Shown here: positions 45,972-55,662 of the stretch, piece after piece | Layout: every line of letters begins with the position of its first letter | Position numbering within the stretch: the first letter of the stretch is position 1 | DNA from: Carya illinoinensis | Taxonomy: Eukaryota > Streptophyta > Magnoliopsida > Fagales > Juglandaceae | DNA: 64,000 nt | Direction of reading: 5' to 3' | NCBI RefSeq assembly: GCF_018687715.1 | Contig: NC_056765.1 | Location: 1,736,001-1,800,000 of the forward strand | Notes under the pieces: generated by a model | The model's database searches: none | What the model was told of the DNA's origin: nothing | What the model saw: the letters and a program-made list of their open reading frames with translations, nothing else | Translations under genes and position numbers: made by a program

Positions 45972-46620
45972 CTTTTTGTTAAGAGAGATCATCAGCCAGA
46001 ATTAATGCAGTCGTATTACTCTTCTTTAACCGATTGAAATGAACTAATCGAGCAGAATTAATGGCAATGCAGCAGCACCTTTCTTTCTTTCTTTTTTCTT
46101 TTTTTTTTTTTTCTTTCCCTTAATTGTCTATACATGTTTAATCAGTACTCGATTTTCTGTTTAAAATAAATTATATTTTTATAAAATAAAATCTTATAAG
46201 TATCATTATATATTTTTTTAAATTCTTTATTAATTTAAGACATAATTTTAAAATAGCCTAGAAAAATTGTGTCCCTATTACAATTTACAATTCCAATAAT
46301 AAATAATTCAATTTTTTTAAACCTCAAAATAAAATTAATATTAAAAAATTATATTATAATAATATTTTATTTAATTATTAACAAAATATTTCATCTAAAC
46401 TGCGTAACTAAATAATGCCTAGATAATCCCAATGATATGCTAGTTTTGCATGATAAAATTGATTTATTATATCTATTTTACAATAAAAATAATTTTATAA
46501 TCTAATATATTACATTAAATTACGTCACTTTAATAAAATATTTCTCTTGAGAAGTTAATTGGTGCCGACTAATCCATAAGTAGGGGCCAACAAGAGAGAT
46601 CAAATTCTAAAGAATGATGC
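45972..46620 (+). repeat. Non-coding repeat unit, end of copy 3 and start of copy 4
   Basis: GAGAGATCATCAGCCAGAAT, TTAATGCAGTCGTATTACTC and GATTGAAATGAACTAATCGA match 59007-59090 and 61588-61660. From about 46430 the unit starts again (AATTGGTGCCGACTAATCC). Confidence 0.78.
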
Positions 46621-46623
46621 TAA

Positions 46624-47239
46624 GAGCATCCTCATCCGGTTTTCCATCCACATCCTTATAATTTAACTCAAAATTACATTTCCTCAAATTTATCCCTAAA
46701 TTTTATTCATCTTCTAAAAACCTCCTACATCACATTCCTCATCTCTATCTCTATTCTATTAAATAATATTTCTCTATTCTTTTTTTATTACTTTTTTCTC
46801 TCTCTTCCATTTACAATCTTAACTACTAACTCTTTTGTCTTATTATCTTTTTTTCAAATATCACTTTCTACTAAATATTTATATGATTTTGACTACCCAA
46901 TACAGTATTTTTTCAAAGCATTATTCGCATTATAAAAATAGTAAATTTTATTAATAAATTAATACATTTTCTAACGTGATGGAAAATTTATTTAGAAAAG
47001 TACACCTTATCAATTAAAGATTAATGAGGATCCGTAGTCACGTATTGATGATATAATTTTTTAAATTGATTGTAACGGTAATATTACCTGTCCTTTCTCC
47101 AACAGTCATATTTTTTGTCCTTTTTACAACGGTAATATTTTTTGTCCTCATATGCCAACAGAAAGCACCAAACTTCACGTCCTCCTTCCATTGAGGTTAA
47201 GCCATGGAAGAAAGCCAACATAATCACAGAGTCTCGATA

Positions 47240-47280
<41 letters not shown>

Positions 47281-47912
47281 AATGGACATAATCATTGACG
47301 CAAATCATCAAATGGTTTGCCCCCAACACCATCATCATACGAATGAGAAGAGATGCAAGAAATAAAAACTCCAGCATTACGGTAAATGTCATCAATAAAA
47401 ACAAGTCGTGCTTCAATTACCCAGATTATTTCATCATCAATTCATGGCAAACAAAAATTGTCCCACATACCTTCCCGAATTTGGAGGTCTCACAGAGAGA
47501 TCATGGCGTCGGGAGGAAGAAAACCGGGAAGAGAAAAACAGAGAAGGAGAGAGAGGGGGGAAGAAGAAAATAGAAACTCAAATCGGGGAAGCCAAACAAC
47601 CAGAGAAGATAAAAAATTATCCATCATCACTTACCGAAATCGTATTGGCAATCGATCTGAAAATGTGGGAGAGAGGAAGCAAACAGGTTACCTAGCGAGA
47701 GAGAAGAACATGCAGGACGGAGGGCATCGAAACAGGAGCCAAATACACAATACGGATGTACAGTGAATCAACAAAGATGGAGATTTACTATACAGGCCGG
47801 ATACTCAAGCCGCAAAATGGGGATCGGGATGGGGGGTTTTTTTAACAAAACCCTAATTTCATCCCTAAATTATAGGAAAAATGACAATATGCAGACCCGG
47901 TTGGGGATGCTC
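46624..47912. mobile_element. PIF/Harbinger-like non-autonomous element, 1.3 kb
   Basis: The TIRs are GAGCATCCTCATCCGG and, inverted, GAGCATCCCCAACCGG. They are flanked by the 3-bp duplication TAA (46621-46623 and 47913-47915), as in Harbinger/Tourist elements. A GA run lies at 47243-47279. Open frames between 47295 and 47766 are Arg/Glu-rich and overlap one another in three phases, with no transposase motif. Confidence 0.85.
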
Positions 47913-47915
47913 TAA

Positions 47916-48199
47916 GCTGCCGTGCTGGGCACATCACCGAGCACAAATTTTGCTTTTTTATTTTTTTTTCTTCTTTTTCTTTTCATATGTTTTAAACATA
48001 TTTAAATAGTTTTAAAAAATTAAAAAAAATACATCAACATACTAAAAGTTGCTTTATTAATTATTAAATAAAATAAATAAATACATGAGTACTTAAAATA
48101 AAGAGACAAACTCAGACGATATACTAATATTTTCCCATTCTAAATTGAATGAGGCATCTACTTTTTTTTTTCTATTTTTGGGGTTTCCGTAGCTAGAGT
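47916..48199 (+). repeat. Non-coding repeat unit, copy 4 continued
   Basis: CTGCCGTGCTGGGCACATC and GAATGAGGCATCTACTTTTT continue the unit interrupted at 46621. It resumes at 58691 after the hAT insertion. Confidence 0.75.
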
Positions 48200-48341
48200 T
48201 AGGCCTGCAACCCAGTATGGAATTATTGGGTTTGGGCTCGATTCGACCCGAAATAACAACCACCAGAAATCTAACAGATCCGACTACCCCGACCAAAATA
48301 AAATTGGGTCGAACCCATATGACCCGACCACAATAGGATCC

Positions 48342-48346
48342 CTTTT
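48342..48346. repeat. Tekay target-site duplication, left copy
   Basis: CTTTT is repeated exactly at 57828-57832. Confidence 0.93.
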
Positions 48347-50512
48347 TGTGACGCCCCCAAATCCCCACGCCCAAACACGGGAAAATTGAGACGTCCGGAT
48401 GGTGACAACCCGGGTCACCATCCCCTCGACGGGTGCCGAGTGTGTGCAAGGCAACAGATGTGTACAGATAAACACGCAGCGGATAAAGAAGGTCATAACT
48501 AAGTACCAGAATTTCTTTTCTTAACTTAATACAAGCTGTTTAAAACATACATAGATAAATATTACAAAACACGAATACAGTTTTAAACAAATATAAAGAT
48601 AGTATCAGCAACCCGGCGGAGCCGCATCCTCGGGCTCAGCCTCCTCCTCGTCGCCCTCTAACTCTGCACCAAAAGCTACGGAACAACGAATGGTACCGCA
48701 GGTAAGTAAACCCAAACACTACCAGATAAAAACACATATAACTCAAACAAGATGCATGAAACATGCCCAATGCACAAAGCCCAAAAACACCAGTTTTCCA
48801 CACACGCCAAAAACCCATTTGGCCCAAAAACATATCCTTTCCGAAAAACACGCCAAAAGCCACATTTGGCCGCCAAAAGTCCATTTGGCCCAATATCTCG
48901 CCGGAAGTCCATCCGGCCCAAAACCTCGCCAGAAGTCCATCTGGCCCACGCCAAAAGTCCCATTTGGCCTCATAAACCATTATCCAATTTTAACCGTATA
49001 CGCCATGACCTCCCCTAGGGGTCATCCGCACACCCTGGCTCCAGTGTCACACCGCAGAGTACCACCACGCATGTGACACCTAACGAGCGATGCCCAGTTC
49101 CGCGCCTCCCGCGCGTGCGTAGCCAAGCATCCTCTAGCCCTCGCCAGCGAAGGGCCACGGAGTCGGTGAGTAGGGCGATGCCCGGTTCCATGCCCGGCAC
49201 GTTCGTAGCCAAGCATCCCCTAGCCCCGCTCCCGTCATCTCTCTCGACAACTCAGGGGACATCACTCAGTTTATTCCGCTCCCGAGTGACCAGAGGAGCT
49301 CCACCGAGATAATAACCCATCCCGGCTTGGGCTCGTGATACACACGCACCCGTAAAACCAGTCACGCCAATACACAGGCTTTTCACACAGTCCCACAAAC
49401 ACACGTGCATGCACCATGAAATGCCAAATCAATGCATAATAAAATAACCAACCAACATAAATCAATAAAACAGACAACTCCGTCCTCCATCCATCCGACC
49501 CCCGAAACTCCTCGGACTCAGTCCGGAATCAACAACCAACAACAGTAAATAAATGAATGAGCAATATATATTAAAATCTGAAAATAGGGTTTGAAAAATA
49601 CTTACAGCGCTATATGGCAATTTTAGAAAACAAGCGGCGTTGCAAACGGCTGAAAAACAGCAACGTCACAGTGAAAATTCACTGTGGCCGTGGGTCTGAA
49701 AAACCCACTTTTGAACGCGGACAAACTAGGACACGGGATTGATAGGGAATGGTCTAGAGGTGGTTGTGAAGCTATTGGAAGTGACGGACGGCCGTGGGTG
49801 GCGGCGGAATGGCCGAAAATGGCCGAAAATGGCAAATCGGAAAACAAGCTCGTGGGAGCTGCTCCGGTGGTCGTTGGAGGCCGGAAATGGGTGGGTTAGG
49901 ACGGCAAGAGGCTGGTGATGAAGTGGTGAAGAAATGGTGGCCGGAGGTGGAGCGACGGCGGCGGATCGGAGTGAAATCCGTGCGCCCTTTGGAAGCTTTT
50001 TCCGGCCAAATGGCCGGCCGGTTGGGGGTGGGTTTTGGAGGGGTGGTGCACCGGAGGGAGAGGAAGAGAATGGGACCGGTGGGGGTCCGGTTGGTGGCCG
50101 GACGGCGGCGGTAGGGTAGAGAGAAGGTGGCGCCGGCGTGAGGGAGAGGGAGGAGAGAGAGAGAGAGCTCGGGGGGGTCCGAATCGAGGAGAGAGGAGAG
50201 AGAAAAAGAAAAAGAAGAAAAAGAAAAGAAGGAAAAAGGAAAAGAAGGGAAAAAGAAAAAAAAAGGAAAAAAGAGAAAAAGGGAAAAAGATGTGAAAAGA
50301 GATGAGGTCCAATCCTCACTCCGGGAAAACGAAACAAACCGCCAAAAAGATTAAAACCACTAAACAACTTAAAGAAATAAAACACAACCTCAAATAAATT
50401 AAATTAAAACCCAATTTTAAAAACGCAAATACATTAAAATAAAATAACTAGTATATTAATTAAATAAAAACAAATACTTCAGCGAAAATACACTTAAAGG
50501 CGGGTCATCACA
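48347..50512 (-). repeat. Tekay 3' LTR (left)
   Basis: It begins TGTGACGCCCCCAAATCC and ends GGCGGGTCATCACA. It has an extra GGCCGAAAATGG-type 11-bp unit near 49811-49833 that the other LTR lacks. A GC-rich block, a polypurine (GA/GAAA) stretch around 50150-50290 and AT-rich sequence follow. All open frames in it are fortuitous. Confidence 0.96.
48805..48968. repeat. Short tandem repeats in the Tekay LTR
   Basis: Degenerate copies of CGCCAAAAGTCCATTTGGCC occur (five to six, period about 20-33 bp). The same array sits at 56121-56284 in the other LTR. The word is nearly palindromic (GGCCAAA...TTTGGCC). Confidence 0.85.
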
Positions 50513-50526
50513 TCCTCCCCTCCTTA
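50513..50526 (-). other. Tekay polypurine tract
   Basis: AAGGAGGGGAGGA on the minus strand lies directly before the 3' LTR. It primes plus-strand synthesis in LTR retrotransposons. Confidence 0.92.
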
Positions 50527-50629
50527 AAAACAATTTCGTCCTCGAAATTGCAAATCAACCACCAACTTACAACAAGCCACATAAACGCTCATAAACCAAA
50601 TGAGATCAAGATTAAAATACATACCTTCA

Positions 50630-52105
50630 TCATTCAAACAGATACGGGTACTGCTCCCTCATGTCCGCTGCTCGCTCCCAAGAGAAGTCTTGAGCTAACG
50701 GATCTCCCCAAGCCACTTTAACTAAAGGTATCGTCTTGGACCTCAACTGTTGCTCCTTCCAATCCAAAATCTGCGACGGAACAACTTCGTAAGTGAGATC
50801 CGGTTGCAACTGAATACCTGCTGGGTCGACGAAACGTGGCTCTTGCTGCCCAAAGCTCTTCTTCAGGGATGATACGTGGAAGACATCATGAACATCCCCA
50901 AAATAATCTGGCAAAGCAACTCTGTAGGCGACGGACCCTACTCTCTCCAGAATCTGAAAAGGGCCGACGTACCTCGGATCTAGTTTCCTCTTCTTACCAA
51001 AACGCTTAACACCTCTCATGGGAGAGACTTTAAGATAAACCCAATCACCAACTTCAAATGACAATTCTCTCCTCCTGGTATCAGCGTAGCTTTTCTGGCG
51101 ACTCTGAGCTGCCGCCATTTTATCTCTAATGATCCGGACTTGGCTTTGCATTTCCTGAATTATTTCGGGTCCAATTACCCTACTCTCCCCAACTTCATCC
51201 CAACACAAGGGCGACCTACACTTTCTTCCATAAAGAGCTTCATAGGGAGCCATCTGAATGGTCGCATGGTAGCTGTTATTGTAGGCAAACTCAATGAGCG
51301 GCAAATGATTTTCCCAACTCCCTTGGAATTCCAGGGCACATGCTCGCAACATGTCTTCCAAGGTCTGTATGGTGTGCTCTGACTGGCCGTCTGTCTGCGG
51401 GTGATAAGCAGTGCTGAACTTCAACTTAGTACCCAAAGCTGCCTGCAAACTCTTCCAGAACTGCGATGTGAACCTCGGGTCCCGATCCGACACTATACTC
51501 TTTGGTATGCCGTGTAGCCTCACTATCTCCTTGACATACAAACGGGTCAACTTACCCAAAGAGTCGGTGTTGTTAACAGGCAGAAAATGAGCACTCTTCG
51601 TTAACCGGTCCACAATCACCCAAACAGAATTCTTCCCACTAGGTGTTCTCGGCAAACCCACTACGAAGTCCATCGTGATATCATCCCATTTCCACTCAGG
51701 AATAGGGAGGGGTTGGAGCATACCTGCAGGTCTCTGATGCTCGGCCTTTACCTGACGACGCGTGTGGCATTTCTCCACATATAAGGCAACGTCCTTCTTC
51801 ATTCCATCCCACCAGTAAGTTTTCTTCAAGTCTCGATACATCTTTGTACAGCCGGGATGAACTGAATACGGGGCCGCATGAGCTTCCGCCATGATCCGTT
51901 CCTTGAAATCTGAGTCCTTTGGGATCACTCTGCGATCTCGGAACCGAAGTATCCCATCACTATCCATGCTATAGTGCAACGGCCCTCGAGATTTTCGGAC
52001 TCTTTTCTTGATGTTCAGCAGCTTCGGATCCTTTCTTTGGAGAGCTTTCAATTCTTCAAAATCTGTTACCTGAATGTCAAGAACTGAAGACAGAATCTCT
52101 ACTTG
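50630..52105 (-). pseudogene. Tekay pol, integrase and chromodomain part
   Basis: This is the continuation of pol after an amber codon (TAG at 52106-52108). The integrase zinc region keeps the two histidines (HAAPYSVH...) but the C-x2-C reads CHTRRQVK, so the second cysteine is Arg. The DDE residues look present: the first Asp in DITMDFVVGLP, the second in VSDRDPRFTS, and Glu in DGQSEHTIQTLED. The C-terminal part (YVGPFQILERVG, then SQILDWKEQQLRSKTIPLVK, WERAADMREQYPYLF) is the chromodomain-like tail of Tekay elements. It would follow the RNase H part in one polyprotein if the amber codon were read through. Confidence 0.93.
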
Positions 52106-54043
52106 CTACAAACTCTCTATAAGGAGCCTTCTCATCCCATAAAGTAACGAATCCATTTCCGACGGTTCAGCTTCATCTTCCAAATGAGACTTCCGGCTCA
52201 AAGCATCAGCAACTATATTAGCCTTCCCCGGGTGGTATTTGATCTCACACTGATAGTCACTGATTAGCTCCAGCCAACGCCTTTGCCTCATATTCAGATT
52301 TTTCTGGGAAAACAAATGCTTCAAGCTCTTATGATCAGTAAATACCTCACAAGCTTCCCCATACAAGAAATGCCGCCAGATCTTGAGTGCAAAAACAATC
52401 GCAGCCAATTCTAGATCGTGCGTCGGGTAATTCTTCTCATGGTCCTTTAGCTGACGAGATGCATAGGCTACAACCCGTCCTTCCTGCATAAGGACACAAC
52501 CCAAACCAAACTTGGACGCATCACTGAAGACTACGAATGGCTTATGCGATTCTGGGAGTGCTAACACAGGTGCCGTTGTCAGCCTGTTCTTCAATTCCTG
52601 GAAGCTTCTCTCACACTTCTCCGACCACACAAATTCTGTATTCTTCCGAGTCAAAGCTGTGAGAGGTCCGGATAAGCGAGCAAAACCTTCAACAAATCTT
52701 CGGTAGTATCCGGCAAGCCCCAAGAAACTCCAGATCTCGCGCACTGTAGTCGGGCGTGGCCATGACAAAATGGCTTCTACCTTACTGGGATCAACTGCCA
52801 CTCCGCCCTGGGAAATTACATGCCCAAGAAATTTAACTTCTTCCAACCAGAACTCACACTTGCTGAGCTTGGCGTACAACTGGTGCTCTCTCAATTTCTC
52901 AAGTACCAGACTAAGATGATACACATGTTCTTCAACATCTCGGGAATAAATCAGTATATCATCGATAAATACTACCACAAAGGAATCCAGGTAAGGTTGA
53001 AACACCCTATTCATCAAATCCATGAACGCTGCAGGGGCATTAGCTAACCCAAACGGCATCACCTTAAATTCATAGTGTCCATACCTCGACCTGAAGGCAG
53101 TTTTCGGCACATCCTGCTCTCTGATTCTCAGCTGGTAGTATCCCGACCTCAGATCAATCTTAGAGAACACGGCTGCTCCTTGAAGTTGGTCAAATAAATC
53201 ATCTATCCGCGGGAGAGGATATTTATTTTTGATGGTCACTTTGTTCAACTCCCGATAGTCAATGCACATACGAAGGGTTCCATCTTTCTTTTTAACAAAT
53301 AAAACTGGAGCACCCCGCGGCGACGTACTAGGCTGAATAAATCCCTTCTCTACCAGTTCTTGCAACTGAGTCTTCAACTCTTTCAATTCAGCCGGTGCCA
53401 TGCGATAAGGAGCTTTATGCACAGGAGCCGCTCCAGGTTCCAAATCTATGACAAACTCCATCTCCCGAACAGGGGGTAGTCCGGGCAAGTCATCCACAAA
53501 TACATCGGGGAACTCTTCCACAACTGGAATGTCTGCCAAGGACTTCTTCTCAGACGGCGTGGACACCATCTGAACCAAGAATGCATCCGCTCCCCATGCA
53601 ATCTCTCTTCTTGCCTGTATCGCCGATATAATCATCGGCTTTTCTTTTAATCTACTCCCCGCAAATTCCAGACAATCACCATCCGGAAGCTGAAAGCTAA
53701 TTGTCCGACTTCTGCAATTAATAGTCGCAGAATATCGGTATAGCCAATCCATCCCGAGGATGATATCAAAACCCAACAGCTTGAATACCACCAGATCAGC
53801 ATCCAAAAACCTTCCCTCAAAATTTAACGGGCATCCCAACGCAACCTTGGAACACCACACCATCTCGCCATCGGGTAGCGCCACTACCATAGCCTTCGGC
53901 AACGGTTCCGTGACCAAGTTACACACCCGAGCAAACGTGGAAGACACAAACGATCGTGAAGCACCAGAATCAAACAAAGTACAAGCATAAAACTCATACA
54001 AACGAACTCTTCCTGAACCAAACACACAACCCATGAAATCCAA
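52106..54043 (-). pseudogene. Tekay pol, protease, reverse transcriptase and RNase H part
   Basis: This 645-codon frame covers most of pol. Protease has [10 protein letters not shown] near residue 23, then [11 protein letters not shown] has [26 protein letters not shown] and the catalytic [11 protein letters not shown]. RNase H has [33 protein letters not shown] and FTDHKSL, with the linker ending [20 protein letters not shown]. The frame ends in TAG after RLLIESL, while homology and frame continue directly after it, so this is a single nonsense codon. The frame differs from gag, with about 60 bp between the gag stop and its Met, so expression would need frameshift, reinitiation or splicing. 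Confidence 0.95.
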
Positions 54044-54101
54044 AAAAACACAACGAAGAAACCAAAAGCACCAAAAGCTAAATCCAACTTAAAAAATTAA
54101 A

Positions 54102-55379
54102 TTAATCCATACCTGTGATTACTCCAGCATCATGGGTCGCTGGTGCCTCATCATCCACCTCTCCGGGTGTGACTGCATAAACTCGGGCTTGCACTGCTTG
54201 TCTCGGGTTGGTTCTTCCACCGTGTCTACCTCCACGGCTTCCTTGAACTCTGACGGGGCAATCCCGAGCAATATGTCCCACTTGGCCACACCGATAACAC
54301 TGGGGTCCGCTACTCGTGCGACACTCGCCCTCATGAGCTCTATTACAAGCTCCACAAACAGGCATACGTCCTCCCATGCGAACACTTGAGGTGGATGCTT
54401 GAGATCGAGTTCCGGTCCGCTGAACAAACTTCTGAGGCGAACCCGAGCTGCTTCCTTCACCAGAAAAACTCCGCCTCTTATGGCCTGGAGGGGAGCCCAT
54501 ACACAGATTATTTTCCCGCTCTACAAGGGTGGCCACATCCACTAACTCCTGAAAAGTGGATATTCGAAGGCTGACCACCATACGGCGTATATCAGGGCGT
54601 AGCCCTTCCTGAAAACGATCTGCTCGCATCTCCTCAGTGGCAACAAGATGAGGAGCAAATCGCTCAAGTTCTATAAACCTCCGGACGTATTGTTCCACTG
54701 TTGCGCCCCCTTGGACCAGATTGGAGAACTCTCTTGCCTTTTGCTTCCTTACTGATGCGGGAAAGAAGCGGTCATTGAACTCCTTCTTAAAACGCTGCCA
54801 GGTCACCGCAGCGAAAGATCCCAGTTCAGATTCCAACATCACCCTCTTGGTATCCCACCAATCAGAAGCGATACCTTGCAAGAGATAGCTGGCGTAGAGA
54901 ACTTGCTGTGCCTCAGTGCACCCACACACCTCAAAAGTCTTCTCCAGATCTTTGATCCATTTTCCAGCCTGAAGTGGATCCTCATTCCCAGAGAAGTGTG
55001 GAGTCCTATGCGCCAAGAAGCGCTCATAGGTGCATCCGGCTTGCACCATGCTACTGGACCCTCCTTGATACATCCAAGGCCCTCCCTGATATGGCCAGGG
55101 ACCTCCTGGTTGTGGCCAATACCCTCCTTGTTGCGGACAAGGCTCTCCTGACGGTGGGTAGGGCCCTCCTGATGGTGGACAAGGCCCTCCCGATGGTGGC
55201 CAAGGACCCCCTTGTGGTGGCCAAGGTCCTTGTGGTGGCCAAAGCCCTGCCTGTTGAGACCTCGCACTCTGTTGCATAAACTCCGTCATCTGCCGAATTG
55301 CTTCGGCTATGGAGTCATCCCTGGAGGTATTATCCTGTGGTTCCTGAGTATTTTTCTTTGGTCTCCCTGGTCTCCCCAT
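54102..55379 (-). CDS. Tekay gag polyprotein, complete
   Basis: This intact frame has 425 codons. The N-terminus (MGRPGRPKKN) is followed by a Pro/Gly/Trp-rich repeat around residues 46-105, with about nine variants of GGPWPP. Next comes the retrotransposon gag domain (VLYASYLLQGIASDWWDTKR, FKKEFNDRFFP, EQYVRRFIELERFAPH). Near the C-terminus is the CCHC zinc knuckle CYRCGQVGHIARDCP. Gag forms the virus-like particle and binds the RNA. The Pro/Gly repeat is unusually regular. Confidence 0.95.
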   Translation of the reverse strand: MGRPGRPKKNTQEPQDNTSRDDSIAEAIRQMTEFMQQSARSQQAGLWPPQGPWPPQGGPWPPSGGPCPPSGGPYPPSGEPCPQQGGYWPQPGGPWPYQGGPWMYQGGSSSMVQAGCTYERFLAHRTPHFSGNEDPLQAGKWIKDLEKTFEVCGCTEAQQVLYASYLLQGIASDWWDTKRVMLESELGSFAAVTWQRFKKEFNDRFFPASVRKQKAREFSNLVQGGATVEQYVRRFIELERFAPHLVATEEMRADRFQEGLRPDIRRMVVSLRISTFQELVDVATLVERENNLCMGSPPGHKRRSFSGEGSSSGSPQKFVQRTGTRSQASTSSVRMGGRMPVCGACNRAHEGECRTSSGPQCYRCGQVGHIARDCPVRVQGSRGGRHGGRTNPRQAVQARVYAVTPGEVDDEAPATHDAGVITGMD

Positions 55380-55648
55380 ATTCCTGTCACAACGTTACTC
55401 TTGACCCTCCTTTAAGAAAACAAATAAAACCATCATAAAACCAACAAAACAAAAACAGCACTACGCAGCAAGAAATAAAAGAAACCAGCATGCCAAAACA
55501 TGACTAAATAAACAAAAACAAACAAACAAGCTCACACAAATAAAACAAATAACATAACAATACTTAACATAATTTTTTTTTTAAAACACAACTTTAAAAA
55601 CATTCTGGTACTACCTACGGGACATGTGGTTTTACCCAGAGCCAAACC
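55380..55648 (-). other. Tekay leader between PBS and gag
   Basis: About 270 bp of A-rich (plus strand) untranslated leader. No feature beyond the PBS is visible. Confidence 0.6.
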
Positions 55649-55660
55649 GCTCTGATACCA
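55649..55660 (-). other. Tekay primer-binding site
   Basis: TGGTATCAGAGC on the minus strand lies 2 bp from the 5' LTR and is complementary to the 3' end of initiator-Met tRNA. Complementarity continues into GGTTTG. Confidence 0.94.
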
Positions 55661-55662
55661 CC

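Noticed and set aside
47295..47766. Arg/Glu-rich frames inside the Harbinger-like element
   Set aside because: They overlap in three phases and lack any DDE transposase or MYB-like motif.
48636..49312. Paired frames with PIWPK/GQMDFWR repeats
   Set aside because: They translate the LTR tandem repeat near 48805-48968 on both strands.
49726..50385. Phe/Ser/Pro-rich frames of 140-250 codons, repeated at 56939-57700
   Set aside because: They lie in the Tekay LTRs and arise from polypurine DNA. The two copies differ by indels that change frame.
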